This document shows, piece after piece, positions 27,496 through 37,665 of a stretch of 64,000 nt of DNA; the stretch's first letter is position 1, and the number at the start of each line of letters is the position of its first letter. Under the pieces are notes generated by a model. That model ran no database searches. It worked only from the letters and a program-made list of their open reading frames with translations, and was not told the origin of the DNA. A program made the translations under genes and the position numbers. This DNA is from Maribacter sp. PR1 (GTDB lineage: Bacteria > Bacteroidota > Bacteroidia > Flavobacteriales > Flavobacteriaceae): the NCBI RefSeq assembly GCF_028464145.1, contig NZ_JAQPCG010000001.1, forward strand, positions 372,001 to 436,000, given 5' to 3'.

Positions 27496-29316
27496 TTGAA
27501 CAAGAGCTCCAAAATATTCGTTACTGTTTTTATTATTTTTCACTCATTGGTTTTTTCCCAAAATGAAAATGATAGTATTGGCGGTTACTTCAATCGCATA
27601 GAAAATTTAATTTCCGAAATAAAAATCAAGAATAAGTATAAGGAAATCAACACGCTTACTGCATTGGCAGCCAATGTAAATGGGAAAGAAAAAGCGGACA
27701 TCTTACTTCAACTCTGCCATCTTTATACTTATAGAAACATTGAAATAGCCAAAAATTACAATCAAGAGGCTCTTGAGATTTCTCAGGATTTGAATTATCA
27801 AAATGGTGTCAACAAGGCCAAGTTTAATATAGCCTATCTTCAGTTTATACAAGGAGACTTTAATCGTTCCATGGAGGTTATAAAAAGCCTCGAGGAAAAG
27901 GTAAGCTACATTAGATTTCCAGAAACCTATGCAGATTTTGAAACTTTAAAATCTGATATACATACGGAAAAAGGAGAGTATGATATGGCGCTCGAAACTG
28001 GGCTTAGCTTACTGGACGTTGCTGAAAACACAAAAAACGAGTATATCTTATCAAAGGCTCATGCCGCATTGTCCCATTACTATCTTCGATTAGAGAATTA
28101 TGAAAAAGCCTTGGAACACTGTCTTAAAGGCTTGGATTATATTATAAAACAAAAAGACACACACTATATCTTTCAAAAGGTTGATGAAATAGCCAGAATG
28201 TCTGCGAAATTAGGAGACAAGGAAGCGGCCTTATTAGCTTATGATTTCTACCTAAAGATGGAAAAGGAACTCTATTCCCCTGGCAGCTATATCCAAAGTG
28301 TAGTTTACATGAATATGGCTGACATTTATATGTCTAATGAAGAATTTAAAAAATCACAGAAATATTTGGACCAATCCTTAGATATGATTAAATCCAATAA
28401 TTATCGTTTTAGATTACCTAGAGCACTTATGATACGGGCAGAACTCTTTTTAAAAACCAAAGATACCTCGAATGCAATTTTAGCTTACGAAAAGAGTATA
28501 GATGCAGCAGAAAACATTAATGCCTTTGACGTCATAAAATCAAACAGTCTAATTCTTATGGACTTATATGATGTGACTGATAAACCCGAAAAAGTAAAGG
28601 AATACAGAACCCTACATGACGCCATAAGAGATTCTTTGTTTAATAACGAAAAAGAACAACGCATCATAATATTGGAGACAAGAAGAAAAATCAAGGAAGC
28701 CAACCAAAAACAGCAGGAACTAGAAATGGTTAATTTATCTCAGAAGTCAAAGTTGACCGCTATTATTACTGCCCTGGTTTCCTTTCTAATAGTGGGGTTA
28801 TTTGTGGTAATCTCCTATGTAAAAATTAAAGAAAAAAATAAGGTTATTTACAGAAGAACCATTGAAAATCTTGAAGCACAGTTAAAAACTGGCAATAATG
28901 AGGTATCCGTTAAAAAGTCCATTTCCAAATCTGAGGACAGGACGAATCCGGCTTTGGACGACCATGTAAAATACATAATACTGAATAGGCTGAAAAAATT
29001 GGAAGCAGAAAATTTCTTTATTGATTCGCACTGCAATCTTCATCAGCTTTCAGAAAAACTCAAGACCAACCCAAAATACCTTTCGCAGGTCATTAATATT
29101 GAAAAAGGCTCCAATTTCAATAATTATATCAACGAACTAAGAATCAATTATTTATTAACTAAATTATTACAGGATGAGGAATTTCGCAATAGTAAATTAA
29201 GCTATATTGCTTCCTCTATTGGATACAACAATCTCAATACTTTTAACGCAGCCTTTAAAAAGAGACAAGGGATTCTTCCCTCCTACTTTATTAAACAATT
29301 GAACGAAGAGAATTAA
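27496..29316 (+). CDS. TPR-containing membrane-bound AraC-family transcriptional regulator
   Basis: The 606-residue protein starts at TTG (27496). A signal-like N-terminus (MNKSSKIFVTVFIIFHSLVFSQ) is followed by tandem TPR repeats (about residues 60-380), one TM helix (about 418-440) and a cytosolic AraC-type helix-turn-helix domain (about 490-606; LSQVINIEKGSNFNNYINELR and YIASSIGYNNLNTFNAAFKKRQGILPSYF regions). This layout puts the TPR sensor in the periplasm and the DNA-binding domain in the cytosol, as in Bacteroidota one-component regulators. It lies upstream of and convergent with the SusC/SusD pair and may control it; that is inference. Confidence 0.85.
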   Translation: MNKSSKIFVTVFIIFHSLVFSQNENDSIGGYFNRIENLISEIKIKNKYKEINTLTALAANVNGKEKADILLQLCHLYTYRNIEIAKNYNQEALEISQDLNYQNGVNKAKFNIAYLQFIQGDFNRSMEVIKSLEEKVSYIRFPETYADFETLKSDIHTEKGEYDMALETGLSLLDVAENTKNEYILSKAHAALSHYYLRLENYEKALEHCLKGLDYIIKQKDTHYIFQKVDEIARMSAKLGDKEAALLAYDFYLKMEKELYSPGSYIQSVVYMNMADIYMSNEEFKKSQKYLDQSLDMIKSNNYRFRLPRALMIRAELFLKTKDTSNAILAYEKSIDAAENINAFDVIKSNSLILMDLYDVTDKPEKVKEYRTLHDAIRDSLFNNEKEQRIIILETRRKIKEANQKQQELEMVNLSQKSKLTAIITALVSFLIVGLFVVISYVKIKEKNKVIYRRTIENLEAQLKTGNNEVSVKKSISKSEDRTNPALDDHVKYIILNRLKKLEAENFFIDSHCNLHQLSEKLKTNPKYLSQVINIEKGSNFNNYINELRINYLLTKLLQDEEFRNSKLSYIASSIGYNNLNTFNAAFKKRQGILPSYFIKQLNEEN

Positions 29317-29765
29317 TAATTAGCAACTCTGCTATTTAAAACAAAAAAAGGTAGCACGGGGGAATACCAACGCTACCTCTTAGGAAATTAAATAAACTAA
29401 CTCAACTTAGTATGTAGCCCTTACTACACTTACTCAAGTTACAATAAAAAGTAATCAATATATGTAACTAAAAATATTTTACCCTTAAAATTCATGAATT
29501 TTACAAACTGTAACCATGGTTATTTCAAAGGATACAGAACTTGTCAATCCATAAGATAAACGCCTCATTAATAATTAATTATTCTATTATCCAAAATTTT
29601 TAAAATTAATAGTTCCACTTTTAAGCTACGTTGTCTCTCTTTGAAGTATATTAAATAAACAACTATTAAATCGCTCCATAAAAGAACCATCATAACGAGA
29701 CAAATCCATTCTCAAGATTTCCTTTAAGTTTTTATTGCACTTTTCCAAATCTTCATTCAAATAAA
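29317..29765. other. Intergenic region between the AraC regulator and SusD genes
   Basis: This AT-rich stretch separates the two convergent units. It contains the hairpin at 29349-29378 and no convincing gene. A 60-codon frame on the minus strand (29626-29808) runs through the SusD terminator and resembles no family. Confidence 0.6.
29349..29378 (+). terminator. Hairpin after the TPR-AraC gene
   Basis: AGGTAGC (29349-29355) and GCTACCT (29372-29378) form a 7-bp stem with a 16-base loop, about 30 bases after the stop at 29316. There is no strong T run, so termination is not certain. Confidence 0.4.
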
Positions 29766-29797
29766 AAGGCTTGGGGTTTTTAAAAACCCCAAGCCTT
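29766..29797 (-). terminator. Terminator after the SusD gene
   Basis: AAGGCTTGGGG and CCCCAAGCCTT form an 11-bp perfect stem around a T/A-rich loop, followed by a T run on the minus strand. It lies 27 bases after the SusD stop. Confidence 0.85.
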
Positions 29798-29823
29798 ATA
29801 TAATTCATCTAAATACTAATTAA

Positions 29824-31578
29824 TTAGTAAGCAGGATCTTGAGTTAAGGTTGCCGTACCTTCAAGGAAAGATCGGTCAATTGCCTGCGAAGGTATCGGGA
29901 AATATTCATTTCTACCTTCTGTGAAAGATCTACCATTCAAATACGTTCTGAATTGAGATTCACTAGCAATGTAGGCATTTAACGTTTCCGCCGCTATACC
30001 CCATCTTACCAAGTCCCAATATCGGTGACCTTCCATGGCAAATTCCAATCTCGTTTCAAAACGAACCGCTTTACGCGCCACTGCAGCATCAGTCCAAGGG
30101 GTATCGTAAGTAGCGATATCATAATTTGCAGCCGGCACCCCTTCCTCTACGGTAAAGTCATTTCTATTTTCACCCTGTATGGCATTGGGCACAAAACCAT
30201 CTGGATTTGCCGCTCTAGTCCTGATCTGATTTACCAGTGCTCTAGCTTCCTCCAAATTTCCAAGTTCAACTTCAACTTCGGCTAACCATAAAATTATCAT
30301 ACCTAATCTCATGTAGCGGTAATTATTAGCCGTTAGGTTACCCCATCCTCCAATTCCGAAACCTTCAGGTTCCGCAACATGCTTCTTAGAGAAGTAAGGA
30401 CCTGCGTAGGACAAATCCCGAACAAAATCGGTCTGATAAATTTTAAAACCTTTATAAAGAATACCAGGTCTACCTAAGGTATGGTCAATTCTTGGATCCA
30501 ATCGAGCCGTTACTACAGAAGAACCATCGGCATTGGTATCAGGGGACACATTAGTGTCGTTAAAGTTATCCAGTAACGGAAGTCCGTTCTCTGTTTGATA
30601 CGCATTTACCAAATTCTGTGAAACTTGATAAAAGCCACAGCATCCCCATGGATCGGTATATGGATGTGCTAGCCCCATTCCTCTAGAGGAGGCTTGGTCG
30701 GCCGCACTACTAATAGCATATTGAATTTCAAATATAGATTCTGAGTTGTTACGCGTAGACACTAAGAAATTATCTTCAAAGCTAGGGGCTAAACTAAAAG
30801 GTCCATTATCTATAATGTCTTCCAATATTGGTTTTGCCTCCTGTAATTTGGAAACATTTGCAGAACCATCGTCGTTCCAACCTTGGTACACCTTTGCTTT
30901 CGCCAGGAATGCCTTAGCGGCCCAACTTGTCGGTCTACCTATATCCGATTGGGATGCAGGTAAAACAGCAGCTGCAGCCTCTAAATCGGCTTCAATTAAA
31001 GGCCAAATCTCACGATCATTTGGAACAAGCGTACTGTTAACGTCATTAATATCAAAATTCTCATCACCGACATATTTTGGCATTCTCCACATCTTGCGGG
31101 CTTCCATATGAAAAACACCCCTTAAAAATGTAGCCTCGGCAATAATCTGCTCCCTTCTTGCATCATCCAAGCCTTCTACAGTCCTGGCAGAAACAATAGC
31201 ATCATTTGTTCTAGCTATCCCTTTATATAGAGACCTCCATCTATTGGTGATGTGACCATTAAATGCCTGAAAATCGTAGGCTTCTATAAATGATTGCTCG
31301 GGTTGGTCTCCTGCATCCGTGCCTTTTAAGGCATCGTCTGAAGCAATATTAAACGCCCAATTCTCTACTGTTACATTCCAATCATTTGATCCGTCAACAC
31401 CGGAACCGTCGATCATGGCATAGGCTCCCAAAAGGATACCTTCAACACCATCCGGTGTTAAAAGACTAGGTTGTCCAAATTGCCCTTCCGGTTCCCTGGT
31501 TAGAAATTCATCGCTACAGCCCGTAACTAGGACGAGAAGACCTGTTAGTGCTGTGAAAATTAATTTTATCTTTTTCAT
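29824..31578 (-). CDS. SusD/RagB family nutrient-binding outer-membrane lipoprotein
   Basis: SusD-like proteins sit on the outer face of the outer membrane and cap the SusC transporter, delivering glycans or peptides. The 584-residue protein has a lipobox (LVLVTGCSDEF, Cys21). The N-terminal helical TPR-like region includes RWRSLYKGIARTNDAI. The SusD C-terminal signature is VRFETRLEFAMEGHRYWDLVRWG, followed by YFPIPSQAIDRS. It is downstream of its SusC partner (48-base gap) and ends in a terminator. No glycoside hydrolase, peptidase or sulfatase is adjacent, so the ligand cannot be named. Confidence 0.93.
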   Translation of the reverse strand: MKKIKLIFTALTGLLVLVTGCSDEFLTREPEGQFGQPSLLTPDGVEGILLGAYAMIDGSGVDGSNDWNVTVENWAFNIASDDALKGTDAGDQPEQSFIEAYDFQAFNGHITNRWRSLYKGIARTNDAIVSARTVEGLDDARREQIIAEATFLRGVFHMEARKMWRMPKYVGDENFDINDVNSTLVPNDREIWPLIEADLEAAAAVLPASQSDIGRPTSWAAKAFLAKAKVYQGWNDDGSANVSKLQEAKPILEDIIDNGPFSLAPSFEDNFLVSTRNNSESIFEIQYAISSAADQASSRGMGLAHPYTDPWGCCGFYQVSQNLVNAYQTENGLPLLDNFNDTNVSPDTNADGSSVVTARLDPRIDHTLGRPGILYKGFKIYQTDFVRDLSYAGPYFSKKHVAEPEGFGIGGWGNLTANNYRYMRLGMIILWLAEVEVELGNLEEARALVNQIRTRAANPDGFVPNAIQGENRNDFTVEEGVPAANYDIATYDTPWTDAAVARKAVRFETRLEFAMEGHRYWDLVRWGIAAETLNAYIASESQFRTYLNGRSFTEGRNEYFPIPSQAIDRSFLEGTATLTQDPAY

Positions 31579-31626
31579 TTTTTATAATTTATGTGTTTTG
31601 AAAGTTTTCACAATCCTATTTTTTAA

Positions 31627-34600
31627 TTAATCAAAACTTACTCTTAACCCTAAAGTATAGGTTTTGGATACGGGCATAAACCCACCATCGAATCCTAAAG
31701 TCGCATCACTTCTTGGAGAATTGATTTCAGGGTTTAGTCCTGAATATTTTGTCCAAGTTGCTAAGTTCTGCCCTTGTATATAAATTTGAGCTCTAGAAAT
31801 ACCAACGCCATCCATTAAATCTTGTGGGAAGTTATAGGTCAATTGAACATTCTTTAACCTAAAATAACTACCATCTTCAATGAAATATGAAGAAGGACGG
31901 CTACTTACCTGATCATTAGCATCCATAATAGGAACTGTTGCATTAGGATTTGCCGCAACCCACTCACTACGGGGAGCTGTTGGGTTCGATGGTTGCCAAG
32001 CATCATATAAAGCTCTTGTAGACCTGTTACCTTGGAAGGTGTTAAAGTCGGCAAAATAGCGAACGTAATTATAAACATCGTTACCTTGGAATCCATTACC
32101 AAAGATATTCAAGGCCAAGTTTTTATAGTTAAAATCTAAATTGATACCATAGGTAAAGTCCGGATGAGGACTTCCTATAATAGTTCTATCATCGTCATTA
32201 ATTTCTCCATCTCCGTTGATATCTACCACCTTTAACTTACCAGGAGCATTGTAGTCACCATATTCTGGCCACGCATCCGCCTCTGCCTGAGATTGAAATA
32301 TTCCGTCGGTTACAAATCCATAGAATGAAGAAATAGGACTCCCTGCCTGAGTTACGGTTAAGGATGGTACACGAGAAGCATCTCCAAACAATCGGGTATC
32401 ATCACTTTCACTTAACCTATTGACCTCGTTGGTATATTGAGAGAAATTGATTCCAATTCCATAGCCCCAGTCTCCTTTATTTTCATTCCAGTTAATAGCC
32501 AAATCCACCCCTTTGTTTGTCATTTGACCAACATTGAAAAACGGAGCGTTTGCATCACCCGCACTATAGGCAATTGGTGATCTAAACAACATATCAGATG
32601 TTACCCTATCCCAAATATCCAGGTTTACATTTAATCGACTGGCAAACATGGTTAAGTCAACACCAAAGTTGTTGGAGGTTGTGGTTTCCCATTTTGCATT
32701 CGGGTTTCCGAAGCCTGCAGCATCGAAACCAATAGCCGGTGCGCTTGTTGAGCCATCAATTGGATATCCAGCATTGAATATGTTCGAACGATACGTTGTA
32801 TAGGCGTTATAGTCCCCAATTTCTTGGTTTCCTGTTTTACCCCAACCATAGCGTAACTTTAACTCATCTATCCATTCCACATTATCCATAAAGCTCTCAT
32901 CTGAAACCCTCCAACCCAAACTAAATGCTGGGAAAAAGGCACTTCTCGATGCCGATTGGAATCTTGAAGAGGAGTCGTTCCTTAAAATCAACTGTGCTAA
33001 ATATTTGCCATTATAATCATAATTAAATTTACCAAACTGAGAAAATAACGTATAGTCGATATAAGCTGCTCCATCATTAAAAGATGTGGTAGCATCACCC
33101 AACCTAAGATATCTTAAAATATCGGTAGTCTCAAAAGCGAATTGATTTCGACCTGCATTGAAAAACTCCCCAAAAGCTTGTATTCCTTCAACACCTACGA
33201 AAGCATCTACATTGTGAACTTCATTAAATGTTTTACTAAAAGTAAGTACGGTATTCCATTGCCAGTTATATTCATACCTATTACTAGAGGTAGACCCATT
33301 TATAAAGTTACCCTCTACATATTCCGGTTGTGGTCTACGAAGATCAATACCCCTTTCATTTTCGGCATCAACACCAAAACTTGTTTTTAATTCCAATTCC
33401 GGTAAGATATCGTAAGAGGCATATACATTACCCAGTAATCTAGTCCTATACCTTCTATCATCCTGATCTCTTGTCAAGATTGCAACGGGGTTAAAGTTAT
33501 TACCCAAGTTTGCACCTCTACTACCCGCAAAGTTTCCTGCAATATCATAAATAGGCAATAATGGATGATGCTTATAGGCACCAGAAACCGTATTTTGTTC
33601 ATCATCATTGGAGAACCCTCCTTTTCTGTTATCCAAACTAACCGTAAGATTTTCGCCTATGGTCAATTTATTGTTTAATGCCCTGAACTCTGTATTGGCC
33701 CTAATAGAAGTTCTGTTATAACCAACAAACTTTGTAATGGCATCTTGTTCAAAATAACTTAATGTAAATGCATACCGGGCACTTTCCGTAGCACCTGATG
33801 CACTAATTTGATGATTCAAAATAGGAGCTGACCGTATCGACTCCTCCCACCAATTGGTATCTGCAGAACGTGTAATTGCATAAATATTTCCTGGCTCCAA
33901 GGCATAGAGACTTGGATCTGTACCCGCATCCCCTTCATTTGCAGCACTTGGAAAGACATAATCTGGAATGGTAACCTCCCCGTTTGGACCAAATGTGTAT
34001 TGCCCATGACTAGGTGTTTTGCCCGCATACAAATCCGCTAAATATAAATATTCTCCCAGTTCCTCGGCGTTTAATGCTTCCACATCTTCTGCAGCTGATT
34101 GTATACCGTAATACGTCTCATAACTAATTACCGGTTTTCCTAGCTTTCCTTTTTTAGTAGTAATGATAATTACACCATTTGCTGCACGAGATCCATATAT
34201 GGAAGCAGCAGATGCATCCTTCAAAACTTGCAATGATTCTATATCACCAGGGTTTAGGTTAGCCTGGGATCTAGAGGGAACTCCATCTATAATATAAAGT
34301 GGATCATTGTTACCAATAGTACCGTAACCACGAATACGCACCTTGGCCTCACCACCAGGTGTTGCATCACTTACAATTCCAATACCTGCGGCCCTACCTT
34401 GTAATTGCTGGGCAAACGTCGTTGCTGGCACTGCTGTTAATTGTTCTACATCCACCGTGGATACTGAACCTGTAACATCCCTTTTGGACTGAGAACCATA
34501 ACCTGTAACTACTACTTCATCCAAAGCGGCAGCGTCTTCCTCCATGGTCACATTAATAGTAGACCGACCCTCAACTGGGATTTCTACCGTTTTAAATCCG

Positions 34601-34824
34601 ATGTAACTGAACACCAAGACAGCATTACCGTCTACATTATCCAGTGTATAATTTCCATCAAAATCCGTTTGGGTACCATTGGTTGTGCCCTTTATCAGAA
34701 CACTGGCACCTGGCAAGGGACCCGCTTGGTCTGAAACGATCCCCGTTACTGTTTGTGCTTCCACCAGACCGAAACATAAAAATGCCCCGAATAGCAAAAG
34801 CCCCTTTAACATTGTACTCTTCAT
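31627..34824 (-). CDS. SusC/RagA family TonB-linked outer-membrane transporter
   Basis: This is a TonB-dependent importer of large nutrients. The 1065 residues comprise a signal peptide (about 1-23) and a carboxypeptidase-D-regulatory-like domain (about 25-100, VTGIVSDQAGPLPGASVLIKG). The SusC plug follows, with the TonB-box-proximal DEVVVTGYGSQSKRDVTGSVS and RIRGYGTIGNNDPLYIIDGVP, then a 22-strand barrel ending LGLRVSFD. The length is typical. It forms a two-gene operon with SusD. Energisation by TonB-ExbBD is expected; an ExbB/ExbD set lies at 10200-12540. Confidence 0.94.
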   Translation of the reverse strand: MKSTMLKGLLLFGAFLCFGLVEAQTVTGIVSDQAGPLPGASVLIKGTTNGTQTDFDGNYTLDNVDGNAVLVFSYIGFKTVEIPVEGRSTINVTMEEDAAALDEVVVTGYGSQSKRDVTGSVSTVDVEQLTAVPATTFAQQLQGRAAGIGIVSDATPGGEAKVRIRGYGTIGNNDPLYIIDGVPSRSQANLNPGDIESLQVLKDASAASIYGSRAANGVIIITTKKGKLGKPVISYETYYGIQSAAEDVEALNAEELGEYLYLADLYAGKTPSHGQYTFGPNGEVTIPDYVFPSAANEGDAGTDPSLYALEPGNIYAITRSADTNWWEESIRSAPILNHQISASGATESARYAFTLSYFEQDAITKFVGYNRTSIRANTEFRALNNKLTIGENLTVSLDNRKGGFSNDDEQNTVSGAYKHHPLLPIYDIAGNFAGSRGANLGNNFNPVAILTRDQDDRRYRTRLLGNVYASYDILPELELKTSFGVDAENERGIDLRRPQPEYVEGNFINGSTSSNRYEYNWQWNTVLTFSKTFNEVHNVDAFVGVEGIQAFGEFFNAGRNQFAFETTDILRYLRLGDATTSFNDGAAYIDYTLFSQFGKFNYDYNGKYLAQLILRNDSSSRFQSASRSAFFPAFSLGWRVSDESFMDNVEWIDELKLRYGWGKTGNQEIGDYNAYTTYRSNIFNAGYPIDGSTSAPAIGFDAAGFGNPNAKWETTTSNNFGVDLTMFASRLNVNLDIWDRVTSDMLFRSPIAYSAGDANAPFFNVGQMTNKGVDLAINWNENKGDWGYGIGINFSQYTNEVNRLSESDDTRLFGDASRVPSLTVTQAGSPISSFYGFVTDGIFQSQAEADAWPEYGDYNAPGKLKVVDINGDGEINDDDRTIIGSPHPDFTYGINLDFNYKNLALNIFGNGFQGNDVYNYVRYFADFNTFQGNRSTRALYDAWQPSNPTAPRSEWVAANPNATVPIMDANDQVSSRPSSYFIEDGSYFRLKNVQLTYNFPQDLMDGVGISRAQIYIQGQNLATWTKYSGLNPEINSPRSDATLGFDGGFMPVSKTYTLGLRVSFD

Positions 34825-35449
34825 AAAAAATTTAGGTTTAAGTTAATATTGATTGTTGTTAGTTAAAATGAATTACTTTAAGTACCTGACCTTCTAGATT
34901 TGAGTTTATCCGAGGCCAATAAAAAATTATGTTAATATTTTAAATTTTTCTTAAAACTACCTTAACGAAATTAAACCATCATATTGTTCATAAGACAAAA
35001 ACTCTCAAATTCATGAATTTTAAGGTTTTTAAGGTTTAAAATCCTCTTCATCTTCATACTCTCCCATAATTATTAAGTGTGTAATTAAAACCAACTTTCA
35101 TTGAATATTTCTTCAAATTTAGTAATTTTTTAACAATTATTCGCAATAATTGAAAAAACATTAACTATACAAATAAAACTACTTGCAGATCAGTAATAGA
35201 GATTATTGAATTAAAATGAGAATTGTTAGCTCAAGTGTTATTGAGAAATATGGCATACAATGAAGAATAAATAATTTACAATGAGCCCACATCGTAAAAA
35301 TTAAAATTTTAAGAAATACTTCTAAAGGTAACTTTATGCACTTGTTAGGATATACAAACAATCAGGCACTACGTACTTCCTTAATATATAATTAGAATTC
35401 ACGCTTCAAGTACAGTGAATAATGAAGTTAATTATTTTAAAATTCAATC
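34825..35449. other. 625-base intergenic region between SusC and the copper block
   Basis: This stretch is very AT-rich and holds no ORF of note on either strand. It must contain the SusC promoter (right of 34824, read leftwards) and the 3' end of the cusB-type transcript, but no clear TAnnTTTG box, terminator hairpin or RNA fold could be recognised. Confidence 0.6.
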
Positions 35450-37177
35450 TTAATTTATAGTATCTATTATGCTTCCACATGTCATCATCTGTTCTCCATA
35501 ATAGGGGTTTCTAATCTCTTTTTCTGAACTGATCCAAAATGCGCCTTTATTGTTATTGGCCATTGGGCATTTTTGAATATAGACCGGGTTTTCCATTCCT
35601 CCTATATTCATGACTATCGGAACCATATTCTCATTTAGTTCAATAAAAATATCCCTTTGATATTTCAAATCTTCACTACTCGCTACCTTGCCTAACAGTT
35701 CCTCAAGTCTTGAAAAATGTAATTTCCCCATGTTATTGAGGTCGGATTCATTAATAGAAACAAGGCTTTCCAATAGGTTTTTAGAATATTCAGACACCTC
35801 GGTTGCATTTCCAAGCACTAGAGCATTCTTAATATTGAAATAAGATGGTAAGACCGATTTAAATCCCATTTTAAAAGAATCTGGAAATACCAATTTCATA
35901 TTGCCAATCCCACTAGATGTAACTTCCTTTTCTTGATTTTGAGTCATCATGGATTTTTTACCTTGTAGCTGTGCTGCCGCATCCACGGTAAAAGTTCCCT
36001 TGGTCACAACTTCATCCCCTGTTTGAAGACCTGAATTCACCACAAACATATCCCCGTTCCTATCTCCCAACTCAACTTCCCTCATCCTATAAATGGGCTT
36101 ATCCTTGTTCACTTTTAGATAAACAACAGAACGTTCACCGGTCCACATTACCGCCGTAGCCGGAACCATAAGTGAATTAGAAAAATCATCCCCCGTTTCC
36201 TTTGAACTTTCTATATGTCCTTTAACGAACATTCCCGGTTTAAAAACCCCATCCCTATTATTTAAAGTGGCACGTACTGCCACTGTACGGGTTCTTTCAT
36301 TTAAAATTGGATCGATAAAAATAATTGTAGCCTCAAACGACGTATTTGAATACGCATTTGTGGTCAATGTTATTTTGTCACCTTTTTCCAATGAAGCAAT
36401 TTGATTCTCATATACATCAAACTCCACCCAAACCGAATTAAGGTCCATCAATTTTAAGAGCGGCTCACCTTGTTTGACATAATCCCCTTCAGAAATCATT
36501 TTTTCAGAAACAGTTCCAGAAACTGTTGCGTATATGGGAAAGTACTCCTTAACCTTCCCTGTTTTCTCAATGGTATTGATTTGGTTTTCGGAAAGTTTCC
36601 ATAGCTTCAATTTGTTTCTGACTGCTTTATATAAAGCTGGTTGAGATTCCTTAAGCGACAATGAACTTATCAACTCTTGCTGCGCAGCAACCAAGTCTGG
36701 AGCGTAAATAGTTGCCAAGAGCTGCCCCTTCTCTACTTGTTCTCCTTCGAATGATACATTCAAACGTTCCAAACGACCATCAAAATAACTTGACTGTACG
36801 GCCTCAGACTCCTCATTGATTGTAATACGCCCGGATAATGTTATTCTACCATTTGTAATCGTCGATTCGTCACCAATTATCGTAGTAGCTATATTGGCTA
36901 AAGCTATCGCATTTTTGGTCATCCTAATTTCATTTATTGCCAATCCCTCACTTTCTGTATCAACAAATATCAAATCCATCCCACAAATAGGACAATCTCC
37001 CGGTTCAGACTGTATAATTTGTGGATGCATAGAGCAGGTCCACATTTGATCGGTTTCTGTAACCGCATCGTGATTATGGTCTGTTCCTTCATTTGATGAG
37101 CCACCAAAAACCCACCAACCCAACAACACACCTACTGCGAGTATTCCTATGTATATAAAAATTTTATTATTTTTCAT
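35450..37177 (-). CDS. cusB: CusB-type RND periplasmic adaptor with heavy-metal-binding and DUF3347 domains
   Basis: This is the membrane-fusion subunit of the Cu/Ag efflux pump. The 575-residue protein has an N-terminal anchor (about 6-25) and a heavy-metal-binding domain with WTCSMHP and CPICGMDL (Cys48, Cys62, Cys65). The alpha-hairpin/lipoyl/beta-barrel adaptor core covers about 85-410. A C-terminal DUF3347 domain (about 430-575) ends with CPMA (Cys537) and MMTCG (Cys567). It overlaps the DUF305 gene by 11 bases. The terminal DUF3347 closely resembles the separate lipoprotein at 41406-41936. The domain assignment is secure; Cu/Ag specificity is inferred from CopA and CusA. Confidence 0.9.
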   Translation of the reverse strand: MKNNKIFIYIGILAVGVLLGWWVFGGSSNEGTDHNHDAVTETDQMWTCSMHPQIIQSEPGDCPICGMDLIFVDTESEGLAINEIRMTKNAIALANIATTIIGDESTITNGRITLSGRITINEESEAVQSSYFDGRLERLNVSFEGEQVEKGQLLATIYAPDLVAAQQELISSLSLKESQPALYKAVRNKLKLWKLSENQINTIEKTGKVKEYFPIYATVSGTVSEKMISEGDYVKQGEPLLKLMDLNSVWVEFDVYENQIASLEKGDKITLTTNAYSNTSFEATIIFIDPILNERTRTVAVRATLNNRDGVFKPGMFVKGHIESSKETGDDFSNSLMVPATAVMWTGERSVVYLKVNKDKPIYRMREVELGDRNGDMFVVNSGLQTGDEVVTKGTFTVDAAAQLQGKKSMMTQNQEKEVTSSGIGNMKLVFPDSFKMGFKSVLPSYFNIKNALVLGNATEVSEYSKNLLESLVSINESDLNNMGKLHFSRLEELLGKVASSEDLKYQRDIFIELNENMVPIVMNIGGMENPVYIQKCPMANNNKGAFWISSEKEIRNPYYGEQMMTCGSIIDTIN

Positions 37178-37649
37178 ACTCTAATCGTTTTATCATTGCT
37201 TTCATTTCTTCAATTTCTTTACGTTGTGCTTTAATGATATCTTCTGCTAATTTTTTTACTTCTGGGTCTTGAATATCTGCTCTTTCACTTGTTAAAATAG
37301 CTATAGAATGATGCGGTATCATGGCTTTCATCCAAAGAACATCACCAATTATTGGTGCTTGTGTTCTTACCAATCCTAATGCCCCCACAAACAGGATAAA
37401 GCTACCTGCAAGTATGGCACTATTCTTCTTTTTGTCGTTATACATTTTGCGCATAAAAAACCACATGATGACTGCCATTGATGAAACCCCTAAGCACGTC
37501 ATATAAAATCGTGTTAAGCTAAACCATACGTGGTCCATGGAATAAGTGTTCAGATACATAGTTATATACATTGCTACAAATGAGCAAGCCAACATTATAA
37601 AGAAGGTTTTGTAATTTCCTTTGCTTGAGTGTTCCTTTGAATTTTCCAT
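37167..37649 (-). CDS. DUF305 domain membrane protein
   Basis: The 160-residue protein has about three TM helices (about 17-35, 46-66, 76-93). A C-terminal DUF305-type helical segment follows, with MIPHHSIAILTSERA and a charged amphipathic tail rich in Lys and Glu. The MxPHHxxA motif is the DUF305 hallmark and is likely to bind metal through its His and Met residues. It is tightly packed between copA (17 bases) and the cusB-type gene (11-base overlap), indicating a role in copper handling. Confidence 0.82.
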   Translation of the reverse strand: MENSKEHSSKGNYKTFFIMLACSFVAMYITMYLNTYSMDHVWFSLTRFYMTCLGVSSMAVIMWFFMRKMYNDKKKNSAILAGSFILFVGALGLVRTQAPIIGDVLWMKAMIPHHSIAILTSERADIQDPEVKKLAEDIIKAQRKEIEEMKAMIKRLEYEK

Positions 37650-37665
37650 AATTTTGATTTTTTAG

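Noticed and set aside
29626..29808. 60-codon minus-strand ORF between AraC and SusD genes
   Set aside because: It spans the SusD terminator hairpin and matches no family; it has no signal or conserved motif.
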